A DNA stretch of 64,000 nt from the NCBI GenBank assembly GCA_030762935.1, contig CM060899.1, positions 61,120,501-61,184,500 of the forward strand. Reading direction: 5' to 3'. Shown here in pieces: positions 45,680 through 57,718 of this stretch. The notes beneath the pieces are model-generated. The model ran no database searches. It had not been told where the DNA came from and saw nothing but the letters and a program-made list of their open reading frames with translations. The number at the start of each line of letters is the position of its first letter. The stretch's first letter is position 1. The translations under genes were made by a program, and so were the position numbers. Source of the DNA: Hymenopus coronatus (lineage: Eukaryota; Arthropoda; Insecta; Mantodea; Hymenopodidae).

Positions 45680-45820
45680 CCTTTTTCTGAATGTTTTTTT
45701 TTTAGATAAAGGGGACCCTAAAACATATATTTTCCGTGAAATCTCGGTATCGAATTTTTTGGTGGAGTGCAATACATTCTCTATACACTATGTACATAGT
45801 GCATATAGAGAAAGTAAAAA
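44919..45820 (+). mobile_element. BH element, full length, long CA tract
   Basis: A end at 44921, CGTGTCGCATCC at about 45537, palindrome at about 45568-45587, (CA)n at 45632-45676, B hairpin at about 45777-45815. About 900 bp. Confidence 0.9.
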
Positions 45821-45821
45821 T

Positions 45822-46288
45822 GGTCATAATGATTTTGATGAAAATCTCTTATATTTAAGATTTTTACATGACTAAAAAGTATATCTTCATTTTTTTTGGA
45901 AGTAGCCTCTGAAGACATGTTTAAACCGTAGGAGATAGGCAAAAACTTACTAAACAAAAAAATGTAGAGCTGGTTAAAAAACACAATGTATGTTATGTAC
46001 ATTGTTTTCGTGGATTTTGTAATTTTTTAGATATTCCTTGTTATTAGTTTCAGCTTTAAACTCCTGTCCCTACAAAGGTACTGAATCACATAACCGGCTT
46101 TTAAAAGATTTGGCTATCGTTTTAGCCTTGGGTACTCCCTTCTTTTCCTTCTACTTACAAGAAAGCAAGTAATAAGACCTTTCTGGTATTTTTTTCTGGG
46201 TTAGCTAGCGTTAAGTAAATAGAAGAATAAGGTTTTAACAATAAGTTATTGCAGAGATATAGAGATGTGAATGGAACACATCAGATTT
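45822..46288 (-). mobile_element. BH element, A-side half
   Basis: Begins mid-body at ATAATGATTTTGATGAAAAT and ends at a shortened A end (GATGTGAATGGAACACATCA). Confidence 0.8.
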
Positions 46289-47182
46289 TTACTTTCTCTA
46301 GCCCCATATGTACACTGTGCATTGGGATAGAGAAGTATTGCATTCCACACAAAAATTCGATACCGAGATTTCACCGGAAATACATGTATCCAAAAAAAAA
46401 CATTTTGAGAAAAAGGTCTGTGTGTGTGTGTGTGTGTCCGTGTGTCCGTGTCCGTGTGTCTGTGAACACGATAACTCAAAAACGAAAAGTAGCTAAAATA
46501 CCAAACTTGGCATTTAAGTTTAGTATCTTCCAGGGATGCGACACGAAGATTTTGAGAAAAATACCCCCACCCCAAACTACCCTTTACATGGAACTTTTTT
46601 CGAAAATTTTGATTTTCTTAAAAATGGCTCTAACGATTTTGATTAAAATATTATATATTAAAGATATTTGCCTAACAAATAAAATGTATATCTTGAATTT
46701 TCTGGGAATAGCTTCTGAAGACCTGTTTATTCTTGATGAATTTTTCTTAATTTGGCATAACTAGTAAACCGTAAGAGATAGACAAAAACTTACTGTACAA
46801 AAAATTTAAGTCTTGTTAAAATACACAAGTTATGTCATATACTTTTTCTCGTGGAGCTTACCGTTCTCGAGGTATTCATTGTTATTAGTTTCAATTGTGA
46901 AGTACTTATATTTTTCTCAGACGGGAGTGTCTGTTCTACTCCTGGTCAAGAAAAGAAGCGATTTGTAATGACAATCGCATAACGACAGCTTTAAAAACAT
47001 TTGACGGTTGGTTTAGCTTAGTGTAGTCCCTTGTTTTCTTCTTACTTATACGGAACTAAATAATAAGAACATTGTGCTAATGAGTACCACGATTAGCAAG
47101 GTGCAGAAAGAAGAACAATCTTATGTATGAAGTTTGTAGAACAGCTAGAGAAAGTCATGTGAGTGTAGCACATCAGATATTT
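46289..47182 (-). mobile_element. BH element, full length, GGGG-type hairpin
   Basis: Hairpin with outer arm CTCTAGCCCCATATG and inner CATTGGGATAGAG at 46294-46335. (GT)n broken by TCC units at 46420-46462. A end is the A2 type (GTGAGTGTAGCACATCAG). The strand that reads B to A is open for 171 codons here. Confidence 0.9.
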
Positions 47183-48075
47183 TCTTTCACATTGTAATTC
47201 AGAATTCCCGGTCTATAAAATACGCTTTGTTAACTCTCAATGCATTGTAGGGCATTTGCATTAAGACGTGCGTGCGTGTCTGGTAGGCTCGTGGTGAGCC
47301 TAGGTGTTGTTGCTGTGTACCTACCCTGGTAAGGGTTTAACCACAGGAATGAGGTGAAGGTTGAGGTTTTAATTTTGGAGTTTCGAGTGTTGGTAGTAAG
47401 GAGGTAGCGCTAGATAGACTCCTCGAGCATTTTCAGGAGCAGCATCCTTTCCTATGCTCCGCTGGTGTTTATTTTTATTTTTTTTTTTAATTATGTTGGT
47501 GAAATTTTGATAGACCTCTCCCAATGGGAGGGAGGGTGCTTTGTTCAGCTATTACGCTGTTGGCTGGTTTAAACCGTTGTTACCGGGGATGCCCACCAGC
47601 CATGCGGGGAACCCGGAACCGCCTCTTTCGGCGTTCAGTGGGTAAGTACTCCCCCAGAGATCTGACAAGTGCGTTCTCATGGCCGCTCAATCTGGCGTAG
47701 AATTTTTGAGCCCGGCGTCTAATGACATCTTCCACATATGGGAGGGCCGAAGCTTCATGAAGTAGCCTCAAAGGGATACGTCGACATACAGAATATTTGG
47801 ACCGGAGTTCTCTATTGTGTACCCGCTGTAATCAGAGAAGCCAGGAGTCTGCTGCCATGCCCCACACTTCGCAGGCATAGAGCATCAGGGGGGACTACAA
47901 GCGCCTTGAAAAGACGTAACTTTAAGTGGACGGGGTTTTGGGAGGCCAGTACAGGGTAAAGGGAGGCCACCGTACCCTTCGCTCTGTCCGACGTTCCCCG
48001 CACATGTTCACGAAAAGGCTCTTATCAAGAGTGACGCCCAGGTATTTGATGGAATTCCCCATTGAGACGCGGGTC
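47183..48075 (-). pseudogene. jockey/R1-type LINE ORF2 C-terminal remnant with 3' region
   Basis: Minus strand from about 48060 reads GNSIKYLGVTLDKSLF, the YLGVxLD block after the reverse transcriptase active site. Shifted frames follow with LKLRLFKALVVP and LMLYACEVWGMA (the 'Y..EVWG' block). The last frame (47771-47580) carries LRLLHEASALPYVEDVIRRR, AQKFYARLSGHENALVRSLG and ERRKRRFRVPRM. The order matches jockey/R1-clade LINEs. At least two frameshifts. 47183-47570 is the likely 3' untranslated part. GC is clearly higher than in neighbouring repeats. Confidence 0.85.
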
Positions 48076-48326
48076 TATTTATGGAATGAGCTGTTGCGAG
48101 CTTCATAATTTTAATACCAGCTGTTTACTTAGTCTTATTACATGTGACTGTTTTGGTCGATCACACTGTAATTTCAAAACTTTTGAGTTTTTACGAAAAG
48201 ATGCTATCGGGTTAGTTATGTGAAATTAAAATATCGGATGGTAGCACTGATGGCAGGACCTTGAGAGCGTATTTGCCTGTACTATAACAGATGGCAGCAG
48301 TGTTAACCTTTAACTGAATGGTGCTC

Positions 48327-48508
48327 TTTTACTTTATCTACACTTATTATATCATAATAGGTAGATACGGTATATTATTCCACCCAAAAAATCGATTTCG
48401 AAATTCCTTCGGAAATATATGCTTTGGGCCCCGTAAATAAATAAAATAATTTTAGAAAAGGGCGCGGGGGGTGTGAGTGAGTGGACAGCATAGGTCAAAA
48501 ACGAACAA
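48327..48508 (-). repeat. BH B end plus microsatellite, inverted, beside an A end
   Basis: ACTTTATCTACACTTATTAT start with a short hairpin, B block and a GTGTGAGTGAGTGG tract, then joins a '+' BH copy in AACAAAAT. Confidence 0.7.
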
Positions 48509-49208
48509 AATTATACATTCCTTTCACATGACTTTCTCTACATCGCTGTAAAACATTAGTGTTAAAAAGCATATTCTTCTATCTCCTCGATCTGCAGAAA
48601 TTGTCTTAATTAGTTGCTTCCTTGTGAGTAGAACAAAACGATAGTGAATTTTTTTTTAAAAAAATCGGTTCCCATGTAGTTGAAATCCATTTCTATGCAG
48701 GTCCAGGAGTTTACAACTTTCCGTGTGAGAAAAGTTTTGAGTATTTTAAATCTGAAACAAATAACAAGGGATATCTCAGAATGTTCAATTCAACGAAAAA
48801 AGCGTACATTACATAAAGAGATTATTACAAGAAAAGTCAAGATATACATTTTATTTGCCTTATAAATGTCTTTAATCAAAATCGTTACAGCTATTTTTGA
48901 GAAAGTCACAATTTTCGATTTTTTTTTCTATGTAAAGGGTAGTTTGGAGTGGGGGGATTTTTCTCAAAATCTTCGTGTCCCCATATCTGGAAGATACTAA
49001 ACATAAATACTGTACTTTTGTACTGTTTGTACTTTTCTGACTTTTAGTTTTTGAGTTATCGTATTTATAGACACACGGACACACACATGGACCTTTTTCT
49101 GAAAATACTTTTTTGGTTATAGAGAACTATCTCAGTATGGAATTTTTTGATACAATACAATACCTTCTTTATACACTATGTGCATAGTACGTGTAGAGAA
49201 AGTAAAAA
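48509..49208 (+). mobile_element. BH element, body partly deleted
   Basis: A end at 48512 (ATTCCTTTCACATGACTTTC). Part of the mid-body missing at about 48815-48825. B hairpin at about 49163-49202. A separate palindrome scrap follows at 49217-49236. Confidence 0.8.
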
Positions 49209-50610
49209 TCGTATAAATACCAAACTTGGTATTTAAGTTGAAGCAAGATCTAGCACTGTGGACCAATAGCCACATTTATTTCGTGTTTTATCTGCGTTTT
49301 TTGGTAGCCTTCTTTAGAATACGTAAGTTTATGTTTTTATGTTACTACCCTTGGTTACTTATTTGTGAAGATAGAATTTCGTTGCGGTTTTGTTTTCGTC
49401 AGTCGATTTTTCATATAGCGACAAGCTGTTTAATCTTGTGTAAATAAACTGTTTTAGCAACGGAACATTTTTGCGGTAACCAAGGAACATTTTGAAAGTT
49501 TTTACACTTCTGCTTCTGACTTCGTCGGGGAAGGAGGTCTTCGGGAGACTAAGTCTGAGGGATAACATTTCCTCACCAGACAGGAAGATTAAGGTGACGA
49601 AAGAAATTTTTGTAGTAATAAATACGACATGATTTTCGACGAGGTAGCATATTTTTCCGGGGAATCGAGAAAGTCATTGTCCGGAACGTTTTAGTTCGAG
49701 GTAGAAGGAAAGCACGTTGCATGCAAGGCAAAGGTACATAGTAAAGTTAAGGTAATGCATCTGTTAAATTTGATCAAAAACTGCAAAAAATTAAAAACGT
49801 TGTTTTTTTTTTTTGTTTTTTTTTTTTTTGTTTTTTTTTTTTTTCCCTAATTAAATAATGTGATGCTAGTAGTTCAAATGTTATAAACTTCATACTTTTA
49901 TAGAAAAAATAAAAAAAAAATAATAAAATTACAATTAAATAATTTGTTTCTCCTAAACTAAAATTGAAGGAAATTGCTGCAGAGGAGAGAAGGAAGAAGG
50001 AGGGTCCAACTGAAGGGTTTTAGACTGTTTGAAGGTATGCAACTTAGAGGGAAAATGTTTTATACTTTAAAACTTGATTTACTCGTTTACACTTGTTTCA
50101 ACATTTTTTGTCATTCAAAATGTTCCACATGATGCAGGTTTTATTCAAGCTCTCTTAGGATAGATTCTTAACAAGCAAAAAAAGGGTTTCTATCATATAG
50201 TTTTTTAAAATTCCTAATATTGTTGTAGATATTGATTTTTAAAGTCAGTTGTATTATAAAATTTCTTGAATATTTGTCTGCTTCTTGCTTTAATATTTTT
50301 ACCTCTTGAACTAATTGTAGTACAATAAATTCATATGATAGTTCTGTTCCTGATACTTAAACGCATATTTAAAAAAAAAATAAATAAAATTTTCATCGTG
50401 TGGAGTGATTTGAATTTGACGCCAGACTTTTAATTTAAAAATTAATAACTCAAAAAAACTATTTACGACACTTAAACCAAATTTTAAAGCATGTAACTAC
50501 TGTACATCATAAATGTATGTTAAACATTTCGGGCTGATTACTTGAAAACTGTAGGATTTAGGAATTTCACAGATGAATTACCTGAAAAATTTCATCGGGA
50601 ATAAAGTCGT
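49209..50610. other. longest stretch without a recognised repeat
   Basis: AT-rich. T-rich homopolymer block at 49801-49844 just after TTGATCAAAAACTGCAAAAA, which resembles the B'' tail. A-rich runs at 49905-49920. No coding exon recognised, but weak exons cannot be excluded by eye. Confidence 0.45.
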
Positions 50611-50614
50611 TAAA

Positions 50615-50850
50615 TTACGGGTGATATTCAGTTTTAAAAGGAAGAAGGCTATCTTTCAAATTTGAAGCTGATTTTGAAAAGTTTTGAATAAAAGCGAGCT
50701 GTGTTCCAAAGAAAAGATGATGTTCTTTACGCCAAGTAAATCCCTGCACCATGTACGGGCCTTGAGTAAAAGAGATTCTCAATAAATGTTCTACCGATTG
50801 ATCTGGACCATGACAAGCAGCTACCTCACATGAAACCCTGCTGCAAAGTT
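50615..50850 (-). pseudogene. possible LINE C-terminal remnant
   Basis: The minus-strand frame contains CHGPDQSVEHLLRISF, like the zinc-knuckle-like 'C..C...dQsveHLLl.C' block after LINE reverse transcriptases, then TWRKEHHLFFGTQLAF. No second block supports it. Confidence 0.35.
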
Positions 50851-51538
50851 CAGTATATGCAGAGGATGCGACACGTATAGTTTCAGGAACATTCCACACC
50901 CTAACTACCCTTTATAGGGAATATTTTTCGAACATTTTGAATTTCTCAAAATGGCTCTAAGGACTTTAATTAAAACACCATCAGTCTGACTCTACCTACC
51001 CAACTCCTGTCCTACACACGGCTTGTGTGAAAAAAACAATTAAACCAAAAACTCCATATGTTTAAGATATTTTCATAACAAACGAAATTTTCAGGGAGTA
51101 ACCTCTGAAGACCTCTTCACTTCTTGATTTTATAACCGGTTAACCGTAAGAGATATACAAAACCTTACTACACAATAAATTAGATCTCATTAAAGTATAC
51201 AACGTATTCTTTTCCGAGATATTCCTTGTTATTGGTTTCATTATTAAGCTACTTAAACTTTTCTTAAGCGAGAAGTCATCTTTCGTTTCGTCACTTTTGT
51301 TTTACTCCCGGGAGTGCAGAATTGAACCGAATTTCAATTATCTCACATAGTATGATCTTTAAAAGATCTGACCATCGCACTCCCTTATTCCGCGTCTACT
51401 TACAAGGAAGCATGTAATAGGAGAAATGTCTGATAATGTTTGTCTTTATGTCCATGAAGTAGATACAAGAATAATCTTTTATAAGGAAGGTGCGTTTGTT
51501 GAACAGCTAGAGAAAATCATGTGGAATTAAGATTCAGA
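50846..51538 (-). mobile_element. BH element, B side lost, interrupted by a SINE scrap
   Basis: Starts at GAGGATGCGACACG. The body is split at 50981-51046 and resumes toward a degenerate A end near 51535, where another BH copy follows. Confidence 0.8.
50981..51046 (+). mobile_element. tRNA-like SINE-1, 3' part only
   Basis: TCAGTCTGACTCTACCTACC through GTGTGAAAAAAACAATTAAA, the SINE-1 tail, inside a BH copy. Confidence 0.65.
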
Positions 51539-52296
51539 TACTTTCTCTAGCAATGTATGTACAATGTACATAGTGGATAGAGAAGGTATTGTATCCCACC
51601 CTAAAATTCTATGTCGAGATTTCACAAGAAATATATATATTTTGGTGTCCCTGAGTGCAAAAACAGCATTTTTAGAAAAAGATCCGTGTTTCTGTACAGC
51701 ATAGCTCAAAAACGAAAAGACCGTTAAATACTCAACTTGGTATTCAGGTTTAGTATCTTCCAAGGATGCGACACGAAGATTTTCAAGAAAATATCCCCAC
51801 CCCTAACTACCCTTTACATGGAACTTTTTTCGAAAATTTTCTTTTTTCTGAAAAAGAGCTAACGATTTTAATTAAAATATTGTATATTAAAGACATTTAT
51901 TTACCTGACAAATAAAATGTATATCTTGAATTTTCTGGGAATAGCCTCTGAAGACTATATTCTGGATGAATTTTACGGAATTTTGCATAAATGCTAAACC
52001 GTAAGAGATGGACAAAAACTTACCACATAGAAAAGGTAGAACACTTTAAAACACACAGTTTATGTTGTTGTTTGTTGTTTTTTTTTTCGTGGAGTTGACC
52101 GTTTTTTAGATATTCGTGGATATTGGTTTCAGCTTTAAAAAATGTATACTCTTATACAAAAATTTGTCAACTCCTGTTCAAAAAACAAAGGAACTTCAGT
52201 CACATAGCAACCAACTTTTGACTATCACTTTAACCTATGGTACTCCCTTATTTCCTTTCTACTTACAAGGAAGCAAGTAATAAGACTATTTCTGCA
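51539..52296 (-). mobile_element. BH element, A end lost
   Basis: B hairpin at about 51541-51585 (CAATGTATGTACAATGTACATAG), no GT expansion, palindrome at about 51725-51750, body intact to TAAGACTATTTCTG. Confidence 0.85.
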
Positions 52297-52476
52297 GTTT
52301 TCTCACTCGTGCTATCTGTGTACTTCTTCTGATTGTTCAAATAAATACTAAATGATATCAAACATGCGGGTCTTAGGATCGTATTCCGGGCGGTGCAGGT
52401 TCACAAAATGTCAGTCCTCCAAGTCAAGTGTGGTACACGATCGTAAAAATAGCGCCAAGTGAAAGTTGTTTTGTAA

Positions 52477-52546
52477 TGGTATCTAGGACGGTTGTTCACC
52501 CGCCCAGGAACAGGCGTCTCTGGTTCGAACCTCAGGCTTGGTTAAG
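52477..52546 (+). mobile_element. tRNA-like SINE-5 head
   Basis: Contains a recognisable B box (GGTTCGAACCTC) and a degenerate A-box region (TGGTATCTAGGACGG) spaced as in tRNA. Not foldable into a clean tRNA by eye. Confidence 0.4.
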
Positions 52547-52584
52547 GATTCCGGCATCACTTTCTTCCTTGCTGTCCAATTTTC

Positions 52585-52800
52585 TACAAGAGCAACTGGC
52601 TAGAGGCCGGGAGATCCGTGGTTCAAATCCCGGCTATGGCATTGGATTTTTCAGTCTGACTCTACCTCTCCAACTCCTCACGGTTTGTGTGAAAAAACAA
52701 TACAAATTGACCATAATAGTTGGATGTACTATGAATCATGGGACTTTGTACTTACACCATTGTAATTGCCGTTGGGGTTGTCATCTCAAAATAATTTGAA
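52585..52800 (+). mobile_element. tRNA-like SINE-1, A box truncated
   Basis: Starts within the tRNA-like part (AGAGCAACTGGCTAG), B box GGTTCAAATCCCGG, then the full 3' body including GACCATAATAGTTGG and GTTGTCATCTCAAAATAATT. The next SINE-1 follows directly. Confidence 0.75.
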
Positions 52801-53000
52801 AACACCTTGAGGTTTACCAGGAAACATACGAGTCAGTTGAGAAATTCAATGCTATGCCGGCATGTTGCCATGGTAGCTCAGTGGAAGAGCAACCGGCTAG
52901 AGACCGGGAGATCCGTGGTTCAAATCCCGGCTATGGCATTGGATTTTTCAGTCTGACTTTACCCATCCAATTCCGCTTAACCTTGCTGCCTTGAGCAATG
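52801..53000 (+). mobile_element. tRNA-like SINE-1, second of a dimer
   Basis: Leader GGAAACATACGAGTCAGTTG, tRNA-like core 52866-52938 with A box TGGTAGCTCAGTGG and B box GGTTCAAATCC, then TCAGTCTGACTTTACC. The best-preserved SINE-1 core in the window. Confidence 0.8.
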
Positions 53001-53159
53001 CAGTAATCTCTTCGTTCTGATACTACTAACCTTTCTTGACGCAAGTGGAGTCAACAGTTGGTATCTGCACTAAGATAAGATTAAACAATTCGTTATTTAG
53101 CTCAACCTTCTATGGTAACGTCGTATGTCTCATTGCAATAGTCAGAAAAGGGGGGGGGG

Positions 53160-53431
53160 ATCTGATATGTTCCATTCACATGGCTTTCTCTACAACGTGC
53201 AACAAACTATTGTTCAAAAGCAAATTCTTCTACCTATATTATGATAATCGAGATAAGCATTAATAGAAATAGTCTTACTACTTGCTTCCTTGTGAATAGA
53301 AGCGAAATAAGAGAGTAGTATAGGTTAAAGTAATAGTCAAAAGCTGGTTGCTATGTGACTAAAGTTCCTTTGTTAGTATGGACAGGAGTTGACAAAAGTT
53401 TTCCAAATCTGAAAAGAAAAACAAGGAATAC

Positions 53432-53469
<38 letters not shown>

Positions 53470-53627
53470 ACCAACCCCACGAAAAAAATGTATATAACAT
53501 AAATGGTGTGTTTTATAGTGCTCTACATTTTTTGTGTGTGGTAAGTTTTTGTCCATCTCTTACGGTTTAGCAGTTATGAAAAATTTCGTAAGATTCAACC
53601 AGAATAAAGTAGTCTTCAGAGGCTATT
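53160..53627 (+). mobile_element. BH element, A half (first of a tandem pair)
   Basis: A end at 53160 (TCTGATATGTTCCATTCACA). Breaks off mid-body at CAGAGGCTATT, where the second copy continues with TTCTGTCTACTTTGATAATC. Confidence 0.8.
53434..53467 (+). repeat. poly(A) tract inside BH
   Basis: 34 A residues at the position of CTCAAAAACG in other copies. Confidence 0.95.
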
Positions 53628-54418
53628 CTTCTGTCTACTTTGATAATCGAGATAAACATTGGCAGAAATTGTCTTAATTACTTACTTCCTTGTAAGTAGA
53701 AGTAAAATGAGGGAGTACGATAGGCTAATACGATAGTCAACTCTTTTTAAAACCTCGTTACCACGTGGTTGAAAGCCGTTTCTACGCATGGCCGAGTTTA
53801 CAACTTTCCGTTTGAGAAAAGTCTAAGAATTTTAAATCTTAATAAATAACATGGAATATCTCGAAAATTGTCACCTTCACGAGAAAAAAACACATATGCT
53901 ATATAAATTGAGTATTTTAACGTGATTACACTTTTCGTGTAGTAAGTTTCTGTCTATCTCTTACCGGTTATGCAAAATTCAGCAAATTTTATTCAGAGTG
54001 AAGAGGTCTTTAGAGGCCATTCCCAGAAAATTTAAGATATACATTTTATTTGTCAATCAAATATATTTAATATACCGTATATTAATTAAAATCGTTAGTC
54101 ATCTTTGAGAAAATAGTGTTTCGAAATTTTTTCCATGTAAAGGGTAGTTTGAGGTGGAGAATTTATTTTCAAAATCTTCATGTCGCATCCCTGGAAGATA
54201 TTTAACTTAAATACCAAGATTGGTATTTTGTTGACTTTTCGTTTTCGAGTTATCGTGTTCACGGACACACGCACACGCGGGCCTTTTTCTAAAATGCATT
54301 TTTATGCAGGGGATCCTTAAACGTGCATTTCCGGTGAAATCTCGGAATCGAATTTTTGGGTGGAATGCAATATCTTCTTTATACACTGTGTACGTAGTAC
54401 ATGTAAAGAAAATAAAAG
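53628..54418 (+). mobile_element. BH element, A end missing (second of a tandem pair)
   Basis: Runs to the B hairpin at about 54373-54412, with the palindrome at about 54210-54230. Confidence 0.8.
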
Positions 54419-55418
54419 ATTTAGCGCACATTAATTATACTCGATCCTAAATTTGGCTGATTTATAGCTTACATTCTAAGCTATATGTGATTACGTACTT
54501 TTCGATTTTAGTACACAAACAGGAGGGGAAGAATAATAGTTTTTATGACTTTAGGAAACACAAATCAGCAGTATTTGTGTTGCAAAAAAGAAAAGAAAAA
54601 AAATTGCGTTATGTTTGGTTTTTATTTACAATTGCCACCTCCCACCACTGGCTGATGCATCCCCTACAAAATGGCGACCTCTCCGGCAGTATTACCAGTA
54701 TTAATGCACATGTTCAGAACCTCCATTAAATGTTTCTAGCTTGGTAGTTTGGCATGTATCATTCTTAGGTAATGTTTATGACTCGTTGCCAGAAGTGTTA
54801 AAGAAAATAAAATAATAGAAGCTCTTTATGATTGACACCGTAACATCATTGTTTTATCGATGAAAGGAATTTTAAAAGTGTTAGTGACTGTCGACTGCCA
54901 AGCATCCATTAGTACAGCAATAGTTTAAAACCGAATGGAATCCGTATATTTGGGCAACAACGAATAACCGATAGTTAGGCGACTGTCGAATAATTCGATA
55001 GCTTTGCTTTCTGTATTACCAAACACTACCGATTAGGGTACATTACTATGAAGCGGTTGAGCTGCTTCCGCTTAGATTGCAATAGAGTATCCTTTTTCAG
55101 TTCCTCTATGCTAATACTACTTCCATTGCTACATTAACACGGCAGATAAACATAAGCTTTGGCCGGCTGATAAGCGAAACGAAAACATGTTTTGAAATGA
55201 TAAATACGAAGTGTAAAATACAATACATACGGAGATGCTACCTGACCGAAAATCCCAAAATATGTTTAGTTTTTGAGCATACTTTTAAATTGGAATTGTT
55301 TTTAACTTGGTGTCCTTTTTATAGTGTAAGCATTATACTTATATTTTAAATATTCTTAAAAATAGTGTTACTCCATCTGCCATTTTGTACTGTGAATTCT
55401 GCACCACTTTAGATAAGA
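54419..55418. other. unassigned intronic sequence
   Basis: AT-rich, 1 kb. An 80-codon plus-strand frame at 54487-54729 has no recognised domain. Confidence 0.45.
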
Positions 55419-56041
55419 AAAAAATCTGATGTGTTCCTTTCACATGCCTTTCTCTACTACATCTCTGCAACAAATTATTGTTAAAAAGCTTATGCTTCTA
55501 TTTACTTCATGCTAATCGAGAAAAAAAAAAAAATAGCAGAAATAGTCTTAGCTTACAATACTTTCTTGTAAATAGAAGCGAAATAAGGTAGTACCATAGA
55601 TTAAAGTGATAGTCCAAAGCTGGTTGCTATGTGACTGAAGTTCCTTTGTATGGCCAGGAGTTGACAAATTCCTGTATGAGAAAAGTATGTTTTTCAATGC
55701 TGAAACGAAAAACTAGGAATATCTTAAAAACGATCAACTCCACGAAAAAAATGTATATAACATAAATTGTGTGTTTTAACGTGCTCAACATTTTTTGTGC
55801 GGTAAGTTTTTGTCCATCTCATACGTTTTAGCAGTTGTGCAAAATGCCGTAAAATTCATCCAGAATAAAGTAGTCTTCAGAGGCTATTCCCAGAAAATTC
55901 AAGATATTCATTTTTTTGGCAAGTAAATATCTTAAATATAACAGATTTTAATCCAAATCGTTAGAGCCAGTTTTACGAAGATCAAAATTTTCGGATTTTT
56001 TCCCCATGTAAAGGCTAATTTAGGGTGGGGGGATTTTCTTG
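55419..56041 (+). mobile_element. BH element, right third lost
   Basis: A end at 55422 (AATCTGATGTGTTCCTTTCA). Stops at GGGGGGATTTTCTTGA, just before the CGTGTCGCATCC block. Confidence 0.85.
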
Positions 56042-56183
56042 AATGAGTAGCAGTGGAAAACAGCTTAACAAACGTACTTTATAACATTAGAATAGTGAAT
56101 TTAGACTGCATAAATTACATCCTATGAAAAATTCAGTCTGATATGAAGTGCATAGTTTCTATAATATATATAATATATATATA

Positions 56184-57012
56184 TCAGATGTGCTTCATTC
56201 ACATGACTTTCTCTACTTCGCTGTAATAAATTAATGTTAAAAAGCATATTGTTCTATCTACTTTATGATAATCGAGATAAACATCAACAGAAATTGTCTG
56301 AATTACTCGCTTCCTTGTAAGTAGAAGAAAAATAAGGGAATACACTAGGTTAAAGCGATAGTCAAATGTTTTAAGATGTGGTTGCTATGGGATCGAAGCT
56401 TCTTTGTTTGTATGATCAGGAATTGAGAAATTCTCGTATTTAAAAACTGAAACCAATAACAAGGAGAATATAAAAAACTGCAATCTCCATGTAAAAAATG
56501 CATACAACATAAATTGTGTTAAAACAAGCTTTACATTTTTGTGTGGGTTTAGCAGTTACGCAAAATACCACACACTTCATCCAGAATAAGGATGTCTTCG
56601 GAGGCTATTTCCAGAAAATTCAAGATAAACACTTTATTTGTAATGTAAATATATTTAATATGCGATATTTTAATCAAAATCTTTAGAACCATTTTTGAGG
56701 AAATCAAAATTTTCCATGTAAAAGGTAATCGGGGGCGTGGGAATTTTCTTGACGATCTTTGTGTCGCATCCCTGGAAGATACTAAATTTAAATACCAAAT
56801 TCGGTATTCAACGGAGTTTGCGTTTTTGAGCTATGCTGCCTACAGACACATACAAGCACACTGATAGATACACATGGATTTTTTTCTAAAAAAAAATGGG
56901 GTGGGGGATTCGGGGATCCCAAAACATATTTCCGGTGAAATCTCGAATTTTGTGTCGAATATAATACCTTCTCTATACACTAGGTACATAGTACGTTTAG
57001 AGAAAGTAAAAA
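56184..57012 (+). mobile_element. BH element, nearly full length
   Basis: A end begins in an (AT)n run (56160-56184) at CAGATGTGCTTCATTCACAT. Palindrome at about 56788-56808, B hairpin at about 56967-57005. Confidence 0.85.
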
Positions 57013-57049
57013 ATCTTTTATTTATGGACTCTCGTTAGCGTCTAATTCT

Positions 57050-57205
57050 GTATTGGCCGTGAAAGGCCGAAACTTTTGTTCAGAAGCTACTTATGCTGAG
57101 GTTTTTTATGTGCCATAAATCTACACGGAACCACCGGCCTTATTTCATTCCGAAGGAAGTCTTGCTAATGAAGTTGATGCTCGCTATATCTATCGGTTTT
57201 AAACT
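57050..57205 (-). mobile_element. SINE-4 body, inverted
   Basis: Complement carries CTTCCTTCGGAATGAAATAA and GATTTATGGCACATAAAAAA, the SINE-4 body. It faces away from the next copy. Confidence 0.6.
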
Positions 57206-57239
57206 CATGACCTCCAGAAATAAAGGGTTGTATGGTATG

Positions 57240-57480
57240 CCTAGTCCACGGAGGACCATATTAGCTTCATGTACCCAAGGTCGCGGGCTCAGACCCGGCG
57301 GATGACGATGGATTTTTTCGGGCGTAAAAATCCTTAGCATGGGTTCCTTCGGAAGGGAAGTAATGCCATTGGTCCCGTGTCCCAGATTTATGGCACCTAA
57401 AAGAGCTTCTGAACAAAATTAAGCTGTATTTCACGCCCAGTATAGAATGGGTCACTGAGAATAACCCAAAAATAAATAAC
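57240..57480 (+). mobile_element. SINE-4 with tRNA-like head
   Basis: Head with a B-box-like GGGCTCAGACCCGGC. Body TTTCGGGCGTAAAAATCC, TTCCTTCGGAAGGGAAGTAA and GATTTATGGCACCTAAAAGA. Ends near AACCCAAAAATAAATAAC, 240 bp before the phosphatase exon. Confidence 0.6.
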
Positions 57481-57718
57481 ATTACCATTTTGAGATAATA
57501 GATCATACTTGGTAGATTTAACTTTAGTGGAGTATGCCTTTAATATCTCCTTGATACGTTTGTAATAAGATAAGATAGCCTTTTATCCCTTTAGGGCAAT
57601 GACCTCGTATATAGAATAACTCAAGTCTCCCCGTGCATTTGAAACAATGTATGTTTGTAATGAAACTTTATTATCAATGTGTACGCACCTTACTGACAAA
57701 ACTTGTGTGATGTTGCAG

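Noticed and set aside
45507..45875. Frames rich in HTHTHT or VCVCVC
   Set aside because: These translate the (CA)n tract inside BH copies. They are not low-complexity proteins.
57703..57718. Translation start of the phosphatase at 57703
   Set aside because: These bases lie before the splice acceptor (TTGCAG) and the codon is TTG, not ATG. The true upstream coding sequence is in another exon.
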